From positions 1-64,000 of the forward strand of contig NZ_JNXI01000013.1 in NCBI RefSeq assembly GCF_000717055.1: a DNA stretch of 64,000 bases, written 5' to 3'. The notes under the pieces were generated by a model. It was given only the letters and a program-made list of their open reading frames with translations. It made no database searches and had not been told where the DNA came from. Positions 17,045 through 24,346 of this stretch are shown here, piece after piece. Each line of letters starts with the position of its first letter. Position 1 is the first letter of the stretch. A program made the translations under genes and the position numbers. Source of the DNA: Streptomyces iakyrus. Its GTDB lineage: Bacteria > Actinomycetota > Actinomycetes > Streptomycetales > Streptomycetaceae.

Positions 17045-17141
17045 TCCCCGCCGGTCGCGGGTTGGCCCTTTCGGGTTCCGCTGGGCGACGTCGAATGATC
17101 ATCTAGTAGGCATCGTCGCCCGGGCGCACTACGCTGCGCTC

Positions 17142-17783
17142 ATGAGCATGCTGACTCCCCCCGGCATGGGCGGCAACTACCGCATCAAGGGCAACAAGTA
17201 CCCCCGGATGCGCCGGCCCCGGCGGCGCGGCAGGCTCGTCGCCCTGACCGTCGCGTCCGTCGTCGTCCTCGGCGTGGGCGGCTGGGGCACGCTCCAGCTC
17301 ATCGACGTCTTCACCGGCGGCGGCAGAAAGGCTTCGGCGGCCGGCGACGGGACGGACTGCGGCACCACGACCAAGGCGAGCCCCTCGCCCAGCGCCGAGC
17401 CCCTGCCCCAGCCGCGCACGATCACCGTCAACGTGCTCAACGCCACCACCCGCGCCGGCCTGGCGAAGAAGACCGCCGACGAGCTCAAGAAGCGCGGCTT
17501 CAAGATCGGCGACGTGGGCAACGCGACCAAGCAGTACGACAAGAAGGTCAAGGGCACCGGTCTGCTGCTCGGCCCCGCCGCCGCGCTCGACACCTCACTG
17601 CCCGTGCTCGGCACCCAGCTCCCGGGCGCCGAACGGCGCACCGAGGCGGCCCGCAAGGGCGCCGCCGTCGACCTCGTCATCGGGGACGGCTTCAAGGAGC
17701 TGGCGAAAAAGCCGGACGCCGACCGGGCGCTGACCAAGCTGGCCACGCCCGAGCCGGCGCCCACGACGAAGAACGGCTGCTGA
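17142..17783 (+). CDS. LytR C-terminal domain membrane protein
   Basis: 213 residues. A basic cytoplasmic N-terminus (RMRRPRRRGR) precedes one transmembrane helix (about residues 29-52), then an extracytoplasmic LytR_C domain (about 93-185; TITVNVLNATTRAGLAKKTADELKKRGFKIG), the small domain found alone or after LytR-CpsA-Psr phosphotransferases. It probably acts at the cell wall; the exact role is unknown. It is convergent with upp, 17 bases apart. Confidence 0.9.
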   Translation: MSMLTPPGMGGNYRIKGNKYPRMRRPRRRGRLVALTVASVVVLGVGGWGTLQLIDVFTGGGRKASAAGDGTDCGTTTKASPSPSAEPLPQPRTITVNVLNATTRAGLAKKTADELKKRGFKIGDVGNATKQYDKKVKGTGLLLGPAAALDTSLPVLGTQLPGAERRTEAARKGAAVDLVIGDGFKELAKKPDADRALTKLATPEPAPTTKNGC

Positions 17784-17800
17784 GAGGCCCTCCGGACCCC

Positions 17801-18436
17801 TTACTCGGCCGCCCCGTACATGCGGTCGCCCGCGTCGCCGAGGCCCGGGACGATGTAGCCGTGCTCGTTCAGGCGCTCGTCGACCGAGGCGGTCACGACC
17901 GTCACCGGCGTGCCCGCGAGCTCGCGCTCCATGATCTCGACGCCCTCCGGGGCGGCCAGCAGCACCACGGCGGTCACGTCGTCGGCGCCGCGCCGGATCA
18001 GCTCCTGGATCGCCGCGACCAGCGTGCCGCCGGTGGCGAGCATCGGGTCGAGCACGTACACCTGACGCCCCGACAGGTCCTCCGGCATCCGCGTCGCGTA
18101 CGTGGAGGCCTGGAGCGTCTCCTCGTTGCGGATCATGCCCAGGAAGCCCACCTCGGCGGTCGGCAGCAGCCGGACCATGCCGTCCAGCATGCCGAGCCCG
18201 GCCCGCAGGATCGGCACCACCAGCGGGCGCGGGTGGGACAGCTTGACGCCCGTGGTCCGCGCGACCGGCGTCTGGATGTCGACCTGTTCGGTGCGCACGT
18301 CACGCGTGGCCTCGTAGGCGAGCAGGGTGACCAGCTCGTCGGCGAGACGGCGGAAGGTCGCGGAGTCGGTGCGCTGGTCGCGCAGCGTGGTGAGCTTGTG
18401 GGCGACCAGAGGGTGGTCGACGACGTGGAGACGCAT
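17801..18436 (-). CDS. upp: Uracil phosphoribosyltransferase
   Basis: Converts uracil and PRPP to UMP in pyrimidine salvage. 211 residues from ATG 18436 ([20 protein letters not shown]), the family's normal length. The PRPP-binding loop is [14 protein letters not shown]; the uracil-binding C-terminus [19 protein letters not shown] is present. Confidence 0.97.
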   Translation of the reverse strand: MRLHVVDHPLVAHKLTTLRDQRTDSATFRRLADELVTLLAYEATRDVRTEQVDIQTPVARTTGVKLSHPRPLVVPILRAGLGMLDGMVRLLPTAEVGFLGMIRNEETLQASTYATRMPEDLSGRQVYVLDPMLATGGTLVAAIQELIRRGADDVTAVVLLAAPEGVEIMERELAGTPVTVVTASVDERLNEHGYIVPGLGDAGDRMYGAAE

Positions 18437-18566
18437 GTCCACAACATTAACCGGGCGGGGTACCCCGGACCGCACGGCGAGCACACGTGCGGCCGTCACC
18501 AGGTCGCCGGCGTCAAACGGCCCGTCCGGGGGAAAGCGGAAAGGACGGACTAGGGGTGGTGACCTG

Positions 18567-18791
18567 ATGCCGGACCGGCAATTCCGAGATGATCCGCTGC
18601 CGCACATGTGGCCGGGGACGGGCCCGACACCCGACGGGACCGACGAGTCCGACGCCGAGCGCCGCCGGCGTCGCGCCCGGTTCCTGCGCGATCTGGCCGA
18701 GGCCCGGGCGCTGCGCGACCGCGTCCAGCCGCGCCGTGCCAAGACGGCCCGGCTGCGGCACGCCATGCGCATGCGCACCTTCCGCTGGTAG
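18567..18791 (+). CDS. Small Arg-rich protein of unknown function (74 aa)
   Basis: ATG 18567 preceded by GGGGTGGTG. The first half is acidic and Pro-rich ([11 protein letters not shown]), the second half an Arg-rich helix ([21 protein letters not shown]). It is divergent from upp with a 130-base gap. Conserved-looking codon usage; no domain recognised. Confidence 0.6.
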   Translation: MPDRQFRDDPLPHMWPGTGPTPDGTDESDAERRRRRARFLRDLAEARALRDRVQPRRAKTARLRHAMRMRTFRW

Positions 18792-19067
18792 GAAACGGGT
18801 GGGAAAACCCCCGGCAAAGATCACGAACCGCGCGGAGGTTGTCGCGGGTGACCGTGCGTGGAGCGGGGCAAAGCCGCGTACGATCCGCAGGTGGCGGCAA
18901 CGGGCGTGCGAGGAGAACTGCCCAACACAGGGAGCCGAAGACGTCCCCTGAACGCCTTGTTTCTGCCACGATTCCGAGTGGGTGGGGCTCGGACGAGCAC
19001 TCCCCGCCCGTAACCTCCGCCGGGGGGACCCCCAACCGGCACGCCTAAGACCAGTGGGAGAGTCACG

Positions 19068-19610
19068 GTGTACTTCGCCGCACTGCTCGCGCGCACCGAA
19101 GACGGGTGGGAAGCGAGCGACACAGAGCTCGACGATGTGGAAACCCTGTCGGATCTGGCCGACCTGGCCCGTGAAGCCTCCCCCGACGAGGACACGGTGC
19201 TCGTGCTCATCGAGCAGGAGGACGCCTGGTTCGGCGTCGTCCGCGTGGACGGCGAGGAGGACCCTCGCATCTACGTCTCGGACGCCGCCGCCGCTGCCCG
19301 CAGCAGCTATGGCGAGATCCTGCTCACCGACGAGCTGCTGGGCCGCGATCCGGACGACGGGGACGTCCTCGACGCCCTCGACCTCGACGGCACCGAGGAC
19401 GGTGAATCCGACGAGGACGACGATGACGCCGAGGACGGCGCCGGGGCCGCCGGCTCCGCCGAGTCCGTGCCGCACGGCCCGGTCGGCGACGCCATGATCC
19501 TGGACGACCTCGGCGTGAGCGAGAAGGAACTGCGCCTGATGTCGACGGACGCCGTCACCGAGATCGCCGAGTCCCTGGGCGCCTCGGAGACTCTGGAGAC
19601 CGTCCGCTGA
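19068..19610 (+). CDS. tRNA adenosine deaminase-associated protein
   Basis: 180 residues starting VYFAALLARTEDGWEASDTE, a family always found just upstream of tadA in actinobacteria. The protein is very acidic, with an Asp/Glu run near residues 103-125 (DGESDEDDDDAEDGA). It lies directly before tadA (stop at 19610). A helper role for TadA is inferred from linkage only. Confidence 0.88.
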   Translation: MYFAALLARTEDGWEASDTELDDVETLSDLADLAREASPDEDTVLVLIEQEDAWFGVVRVDGEEDPRIYVSDAAAAARSSYGEILLTDELLGRDPDDGDVLDALDLDGTEDGESDEDDDDAEDGAGAAGSAESVPHGPVGDAMILDDLGVSEKELRLMSTDAVTEIAESLGASETLETVR

Positions 19611-19666
19611 CCGGTCGTGCCACCGCGGGGCCGCCGGACCCGGTCCGCGACCCCTGGCGGCCCGCG

Positions 19667-20098
19667 ATGCGACTCGCCCTGGACGAGGCCGCCGAGGCCG
19701 TCCGGGGCGGGGACGTCCCCGTCGGCGCCGTCGTCCTGGCCCCGGACGGTACGACCGTGCTCGCGGCCGGGCACAACGAACGCGAGGCCGGCGGTGATCC
19801 GACGGCCCACGCAGAGCTCCTCGCCCTGCGGCGGGCCGCGGCCGCCCTCGGCGCGTGGCGGCTCGCCGGCTGCACCCTCGTGGTCACGCTGGAGCCCTGC
19901 ACGATGTGTGCGGGCGCGATCCAGCAGTCCCGCGTCGACCGGCTCGTCTACGGCGCCCGCGACGAGAAGGCCGGCGCGGCCGGTTCGCTCTGGGACCTCG
20001 TCCGCGACCGGCGGCTCAACCACCGGCCCGAGGTGATCGAGGGCGTGCTCGCCGAGGAGTGCGCCGGGCTGCTCACGGCGTTCTTCCGGGGCCGCTGA
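19667..20098 (+). CDS. tadA: tRNA-specific adenosine deaminase
   Basis: Deaminates A34 to inosine in tRNA-Arg(ACG); that tRNA is at 46.7 kb in this window. 143 residues with the zinc motifs HAELLAL (His ligand and catalytic Glu) and EPCTMCAGAIQQS (two Cys ligands). The reading frame is open upstream to the TadA-associated gene stop and codes for a plausible extension (DPVRDPWRPAMRLALDEA) without an ATG/GTG, so a CTG start overlapping the previous stop (19607) is possible. Confidence 0.93.
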   Translation: MRLALDEAAEAVRGGDVPVGAVVLAPDGTTVLAAGHNEREAGGDPTAHAELLALRRAAAALGAWRLAGCTLVVTLEPCTMCAGAIQQSRVDRLVYGARDEKAGAAGSLWDLVRDRRLNHRPEVIEGVLAEECAGLLTAFFRGR

Positions 20099-20143
20099 AT
20101 ACCGATTTCAAAGCACGCGGCTCCTTGCTGTAAGGTCTCCCTC

Positions 20144-20228
20144 GGTAGCGTGTCCGAGCGGCCGAAGGAGCTCGCCTCGAAAGCGAGTGTGGCGCAAGTC
20201 ACCGAGGGTTCAAATCCCTCCGCTACCG
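20144..20228 (+). tRNA. tRNA-Ser(CGA)
   Basis: Class II tRNA. Acceptor GGTAGCG pairs with CGCTACC, anticodon loop CCTCGAAAG gives CGA, and the T-loop is GGTTCAAATCC. No CCA is encoded. A terminator follows at 20234. Confidence 0.95.
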
Positions 20229-20233
20229 CTTCA

Positions 20234-20263
20234 GAAGGGCCCCGTCGACAGGCGGGGCCCTTC
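20234..20263 (+). terminator. Terminator of tRNA-Ser(CGA)
   Basis: Perfect 11-bp stem GAAGGGCCCCG / CGGGGCCCTTC with an 8-base loop. Confidence 0.85.
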
Positions 20264-20344
20264 GTGCGATCAGCCTCTTCGTGTGCTCGGCCCTTCGTGC
20301 GATCATGTGCGCTGCATGGGACGCCAGTGACAGGGGAGGCCGCG

Positions 20345-20521
20345 ATGGCGGTGAACGCGAAGAAGGTCGCCGTCTACGCCCTCGTGGTCTTCGCGCTGTA
20401 CGTGATCATCACGGACCCGAAGACGGCGGCTGACTACGTCCTTATAGGGTTTCAGGGCATATCGGACGCCGCCGGGGCCCTCGGCGACTTCGCCACGTGG
20501 GTCGCAAAGGGAGGAAAGTGA
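20345..20521 (+). CDS. Small single-helix membrane protein (58 aa)
   Basis: MAVNAKKVAVYALVVFALYV forms one transmembrane helix near the N-terminus, followed by a short amphipathic region (GISDAAGALGDFATWVAKGG). ATG 20345 has a strong GGGGAGG ribosome site. Its stop overlaps the start of the Dabb gene by one base (TGATG), so the two are translationally coupled. Unknown function. Confidence 0.75.
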   Translation: MAVNAKKVAVYALVVFALYVIITDPKTAADYVLIGFQGISDAAGALGDFATWVAKGGK

Positions 20522-20814
20522 TGATCCGCCACCTGGTGCTCTTCAGACTCAACGAGGGCGTCGAGCGCGACGACACCCGGGTCGTGAAGGGCGTCGAGGC
20601 CTTCCGCGCACTGGAGGGCACGATCCCCGGGATCCGCTTCTGGGAGCTCGGCTGGAACGTCAGCGACCGCCCCATCGCCTACGACTTCGCCATCAACTCC
20701 GCCTTCGACGACGCGGACGCGCTGCGGCGCTACGTGGAGCACCCGGACCACCAGGCGGGTGTCGCGCTGTGGCGGGAGTTCGCCACGTGGGTGATCGCGG
20801 ACTACGAGTTCTGA
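20521..20814 (+). CDS. Dabb (stress-responsive A/B barrel) family protein
   Basis: 97 residues, MIRHLVLFRLNEGVERDD at the start and YVEHPDHQAG...WREFATWVIADYEF at the end, the typical ferredoxin-like dimeric barrel (Dabb) pattern with the conserved HPxH. Members vary from cyclases to stress proteins, so no substrate can be assigned. Start overlaps the stop of the small membrane protein gene. Confidence 0.88.
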   Translation: MIRHLVLFRLNEGVERDDTRVVKGVEAFRALEGTIPGIRFWELGWNVSDRPIAYDFAINSAFDDADALRRYVEHPDHQAGVALWREFATWVIADYEF

Positions 20815-20838
20815 GTCCCGGCCGGTCCGTTCGCTTCG

Positions 20839-20865
20839 AGCCCCCTGTCAGTGCGACAGGGGGCT
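20839..20865 (+). terminator. Terminator after Dabb gene
   Basis: Perfect 11-bp stem AGCCCCCTGTC / GACAGGGGGCT with a 5-base loop, followed by TCTGTG. Confidence 0.85.
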
Positions 20866-20937
20866 TCTGTGTGACGTGAGTTCATTTATGCGCCATTCAT
20901 CCCTCAACACGTAGTTATGGGGTGCTTGCACACAGTG

Positions 20938-20945
20938 GACATGTC
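20938..20945. promoter_or_regulatory. GACATGTC palindrome upstream of first sigma factor gene
   Basis: An 8-bp palindrome 70 bases before the sigF start, within a locally AT-richer segment. The same word occurs again upstream of sigN (22011). The binding protein is unknown. Confidence 0.4.
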
Positions 20946-21014
20946 TTGTGATGCTATGACCGCTTTTGATGGAAGAGTGGAACGATGAGTTGACCTGACG
21001 AGGTGGAGTTGACC

Positions 21015-21887
21015 GTGCTGGCCAGTACCGCACCTCAGGCACCCACCTCGGAAGCCCCGGACACCACGGAAGCCGCGGAAACCACGGAAGCCGCGGAAAC
21101 CGCCCCACCCGCTCCCCAGCGGAGCCGCGGGGCCGACACTCGCGCTCTCACCCAGGTCCTCTTCGCACAGCTCAAGGAGCTCCAGCCGGGCACCCCGGAG
21201 CACGACCGCGTACGCGGGGCGCTCATCGAGGCCAATCTCCCGCTCGTGCGCTACGCGGCCGCCCGGTTCCGGTCCCGCAACGAGCCGATGGAGGACGTCG
21301 TCCAGGTCGGCACCATCGGGCTCATCAACGCCATCGACCGCTTCGACCCGGACCGGGGCGTGCAGTTCCCGACGTTCGCGATGCCGACGGTCGTCGGCGA
21401 GATCAAGCGGTACTTCCGCGACAACGTCCGCACGGTCCACGTGCCGCGCCGGCTGCACGAGCTGTGGGTGCAGGTCAACAGCGCGACGGAGGACCTGACG
21501 ACCTCCTTCGGGCGCACCCCGACGACCTCGGAGATCGCCGCGCGGCTGCGCATCACCGAGGACGAGGTACTGTCCTGCATCGAGGCCGGGCGGTCGTACC
21601 ACGCGACCTCCCTGGAGGCCGCGCAGGAGGGCGACGGGCTGCCGGGGCTGCTGGACCGGCTCGGGTACGAGGATCCCGCGCTGGACGGCGTGGAGCACCG
21701 GGATCTCGTACGGCACCTGCTCGTTCAGCTGCCCGAGCGCGAACAGCGGATCCTGCTGCTGCGGTACTACAGCAATCTCACGCAGTCCCAGATCTCCGCC
21801 GAGCTCGGCGTCTCGCAGATGCACGTGTCGCGGCTACTCGCGCGTAGCTTCCAGAGGTTGCGGTCTGCGAACCGCATTGACGCGTAA
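21015..21887 (+). CDS. sigF: SigB/SigF-family RNA polymerase sigma factor
   Basis: Directs RNA polymerase to a subset of promoters. About 290 residues: an Ala/Thr-rich N-terminus, region 2 ([52 protein letters not shown]), region 3, and region 4 with helix-turn-helix [24 protein letters not shown] 21015 is preferred because GGTGGAG sits at ideal distance; an in-frame GTG at 21003 is the alternative. Position next to a paralogue and tadA matches S. coelicolor sigF-sigN, where SigF acts late in spores; the symbol rests on that synteny from memory. Confidence 0.85.
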   Translation: MLASTAPQAPTSEAPDTTEAAETTEAAETAPPAPQRSRGADTRALTQVLFAQLKELQPGTPEHDRVRGALIEANLPLVRYAAARFRSRNEPMEDVVQVGTIGLINAIDRFDPDRGVQFPTFAMPTVVGEIKRYFRDNVRTVHVPRRLHELWVQVNSATEDLTTSFGRTPTTSEIAARLRITEDEVLSCIEAGRSYHATSLEAAQEGDGLPGLLDRLGYEDPALDGVEHRDLVRHLLVQLPEREQRILLLRYYSNLTQSQISAELGVSQMHVSRLLARSFQRLRSANRIDA

Positions 21888-22010
21888 CCGCAAACACGAG
21901 CGAGAGGTCACCGCGAGGAGGGAATCGCTCATCAGGGCGGTTGCCGACAGTTGAGAGCCGATAAGCCGTCAGACCCCTTGTTTGCAGGGCGTATTCGCGT
22001 CTCAGATGTC

Positions 22011-22042
22011 GACATGTCACTACAGCGTGTTGCCGACATGTG
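22011..22042. promoter_or_regulatory. Paired GACATGT sites upstream of second sigma factor gene
   Basis: GACATGTC at 22011-22018 and GACATGTG at 22035-22042, start-to-start 24 bp apart, each preceded by C, about 115-145 bases before the sigN start. One more copy lies upstream of sigF. Likely an operator pair; the regulator is unknown. Confidence 0.45.
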
Positions 22043-22155
22043 ACATTCTGCGGGAAGCGCGTTTGCCAGAGCTCCGGCTCCGGTATTCAGGTGAAGGCTG
22101 CGTTCCTCAAGCGGGGGCGTTCGCCGCGACCGTCCCGCGACCCAAAGGGGGTGGC

Positions 22156-23058
22156 ATGTCCGCAGAACAGGGCAGCTCGAAGGTGCTCACGCTCGCGGAG
22201 AGCGAGACAGCTCCCCATGCTCTCGACTCACTCGGCCCCATCGATGACGTACCGGCCCTCCCGGCCGAGCCCGTCCCGGTCCTTCCGGCTGCGGGCGCCA
22301 TCGACACCCGCACCCTGTCCCGCTCCCTGTTCCTGCGGCTGGCCGCGCTCGACGAGGACAGCCCCGAGCGTGCGTACGTCCGTGACACGCTCATCGAGCT
22401 CAACCTCCCGCTCGTGCGGTACGCCGCCGCCCGGTTCCGGTCCCGCAACGAGCCGATGGAGGACATCGTCCAGGTCGGCACGATCGGGCTGATCAAGGCG
22501 ATCGACCGGTTCGACTGCGAACGGGGCGTGGAGTTCCCGACGTTCGCGATGCCGACGGTGGTCGGGGAGATCAAGCGGTTCTTCCGGGACACCTCGTGGT
22601 CGGTGCGGGTGCCGCGCAGACTGCAGGAGCTGCGGCTCGCCCTGACCAAGGCCAGTGACGAGCTCTCGCAGAAGCTGGACCGCTCGCCGACGGTCACCGA
22701 ACTCGCCTCCGTGCTGGGCGTGTCCGAGGAGGACGTCGTCGACGGGCTGGCGGTGGGGAACGCCTACACGGCGTCCTCGCTGGACTCGCCGGCGCCGGAG
22801 GACGACGGCGGCGAGGGGTCGCTGGCGGACCGGCTGGGGTACGAGGACACCGCGCTGGAGGGTGTGGAGTACCGGGAGTCGCTGAAGCCGCTGCTGGCGA
22901 AGCTGCCGCCCCGTGAGCGGCGGATCATCATGCTGCGGTTCTTCGCGAACATGACGCAGTCGCAGATCGGCGAGGAGGTCGGCATCTCGCAGATGCACGT
23001 CTCCCGGCTGCTGACCCGGACGCTGGCGCAGCTCCGGGAAGGCCTGATCTCGGACTGA
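22156..23058 (+). CDS. sigN: SigB/SigF-family RNA polymerase sigma factor
   Basis: 300 residues from ATG 22156, with AAAGGGGGTGGC immediately upstream. It is a paralogue of the preceding gene: region 2 ([38 protein letters not shown]), region 3 and region 4 ([21 protein letters not shown]) align closely, while the N-terminal 55 residues differ. By gene order it corresponds to S. coelicolor sigN, active in subapical aerial cells and needed for nepA expression; a nepA-like gene is at 59.9 kb here. No anti-sigma gene is adjacent to either factor. Confidence 0.85.
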   Translation: MSAEQGSSKVLTLAESETAPHALDSLGPIDDVPALPAEPVPVLPAAGAIDTRTLSRSLFLRLAALDEDSPERAYVRDTLIELNLPLVRYAAARFRSRNEPMEDIVQVGTIGLIKAIDRFDCERGVEFPTFAMPTVVGEIKRFFRDTSWSVRVPRRLQELRLALTKASDELSQKLDRSPTVTELASVLGVSEEDVVDGLAVGNAYTASSLDSPAPEDDGGEGSLADRLGYEDTALEGVEYRESLKPLLAKLPPRERRIIMLRFFANMTQSQIGEEVGISQMHVSRLLTRTLAQLREGLISD

Positions 23059-23065
23059 CGGACAT

Positions 23066-23092
23066 GCGGCGCGGTCACTGTGGCCGCGCCGC
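23066..23092 (+). terminator. Terminator after sigN
   Basis: 9-bp perfect stem GCGGCGCGG / CCGCGCCGC with a 9-base loop, beginning 7 bases after the stop. Confidence 0.7.
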
Positions 23093-23431
23093 CGTATGCC
23101 GGTGAGTGCTTGCGCCTGACGCCGGGTGGTGGGTCGGGGCCGCGCCGGGGGGTGTCCGTCCTCGGAACGGCGCGATGGACCTACTTACCGACTGACTGGC
23201 GTTGACGCGCCAACCGCTGCGGGCGGACACCCCCCGACACGTCCCCTTGCGCCGTCCGGCGGGTGCGGGCCGCCCCCGCTGCGGGCATGCGTGCCGCTCA
23301 GGGCGGCACGGGTGGGCGATGGGGGTCCCCCTGCTCGAGCGAAGCCGAGAGCTTCGGGGAGGAACCCGCTACGCCGGGCTGCGGACCCACCCGGCCTCAG
23401 TACCCACGCCGAGTACTCGGCATCGGCAGCG
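23093..23431. other. Intergenic stretch containing a palindromic element
   Basis: About 340 bases without a supportable gene. The only structured element I see is the imperfect palindrome at 23321-23365, listed separately. The rest is GC-rich with no ribosome site followed by a good frame. Confidence 0.5.
23321..23365. repeat. Streptomyces dispersed palindromic element
   Basis: The segment contains GGGGGTCCCCCTGCTCGAGC, then GAAGCCGAGAGCTTCGGGGA. GTCCCC...GGGGA and CTCGAGC...GAGAGCT arms fold into an imperfect hairpin. From memory, this CTCGAGCGAAGCCGAGAGCT family occurs many times between genes in Streptomyces genomes, a REP-like element of unknown role. Confidence 0.6.
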
Positions 23432-23629
23432 TTACGCCAGTGCCAGCCAAGCCACCGCCGCGATGACCGCCACGGCGACCACGACGCCGAGGATGAGACC
23501 GATACGCGGCCCGCCGCTGGACGGGGCCGCCGCCTGACGGCCCTGCGGGGCCTCGTCGACGAACGCGCGGAACATCTGGGTGCTGCCGGCGGGGTCGTGA
23601 TTGCCCTGCGGGGCCTGGTTGTTAGCCAT
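23432..23629 (-). CDS. Small C-tail-anchored membrane protein (65 aa)
   Basis: A soluble Gln/Pro/Gly-rich N-terminal part (MANNQAPQGNHDPAGSTQMF) is followed by one C-terminal transmembrane helix (IGLILGVVVAVAVIAAVAWL). This is tail-anchored topology with the N-terminus probably cytoplasmic. Divergent from the MarR gene. No domain recognised. Confidence 0.65.
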   Translation of the reverse strand: MANNQAPQGNHDPAGSTQMFRAFVDEAPQGRQAAAPSSGGPRIGLILGVVVAVAVIAAVAWLALA

Positions 23630-23744
23630 GGCCCGAGACCCTAGCGAAAACGCCGGGGCTCCCCAAGTGGGGGTTGGGGTTCCGATTCGCCCTGACCGCC
23701 CCCTGCCGCCGGGCTCGTCACCAGCACGTTTACTCCCGCAATAC

Positions 23745-23828
23745 TTGCCTTTGCCAACTTTTTGGGTCTACACCTCTTCTTTTATTTGCCTTCAGCAACC
23801 AACAGCTTCTACGGTTGCCCTAAGCAAC
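23745..23828. promoter_or_regulatory. Probable MarR operator cluster
   Basis: Three related inverted repeats lie in an AT-rich promoter zone before the marR-type gene: TTGCCTTTGCCAA (23745), TTGCCTTCAGCAAC (23786) and TTGCCCTAAGCAAC (23815). The last two are TTGCnnnnnGCAA palindromes spaced 29 bp, about three helical turns. The third site ends 16 bases before the ATG, so binding would block transcription of the MarR-MFS-YceI operon (autorepression, inferred). Confidence 0.65.
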
Positions 23829-23844
23829 GAAAGCGGGAGGTGTC

Positions 23845-24333
23845 ATGGCCGAACAGGCGCAGTACGAAGAGCTGGTCCGCCAGTTCAGCGCCTTCGGCGC
23901 CGTGAAGCGGGAGCTCGGCCGGATCATGCCCGCCGAGTGCCCCGGCGGGTCGGCGGCCGTCCTGACGCTGCTGGGACGCCACGGCGACATGCGCATGAGC
24001 AAGCTCGCCGAGCTCCTGGCGGTGGACATGTCGGTCACCAGCCGCCACGTCGCGCACGTCGTGGCCCGGGGCTGGGTCGAGCGCTCCCCCGACCCCGCGG
24101 ACAAACGCTCACGCATCCTGCGCCTCACACCCGCGGGCCACACACAGCTCGACGAGCTGTCCCGGCGGACCACCGAGGTCCTCGCCGAGCGCCTGAGCGA
24201 CTGGTCCGACGAGGACGTCGGCCGGCTCACCAGCCTCATGGCGCGGCTGAGGGAGAGCTTCGACTGCCGGCCCGGGACCCGGGCAGCGCCGGCCGCTTTC
24301 GACCAGACCACCCGTACACCCGCAAGCACGTAA
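23845..24333 (+). CDS. MarR-family transcriptional regulator
   Basis: 162 residues. The winged helix-turn-helix covers about residues 35-110: MRMSKLAELLAVDMSVTSRH (recognition helix region) and the wing SPDPADKRSRILRLTPAG, a MarR hallmark. GGGAGGTGTC is the ribosome site. It is first in an operon with a DHA2 drug transporter (13 bases downstream), and palindromic sites precede it. Probably a ligand-responsive repressor of the operon. Confidence 0.93.
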   Translation: MAEQAQYEELVRQFSAFGAVKRELGRIMPAECPGGSAAVLTLLGRHGDMRMSKLAELLAVDMSVTSRHVAHVVARGWVERSPDPADKRSRILRLTPAGHTQLDELSRRTTEVLAERLSDWSDEDVGRLTSLMARLRESFDCRPGTRAAPAAFDQTTRTPAST

Positions 24334-24346
24334 GAAAAGGAAGCCC

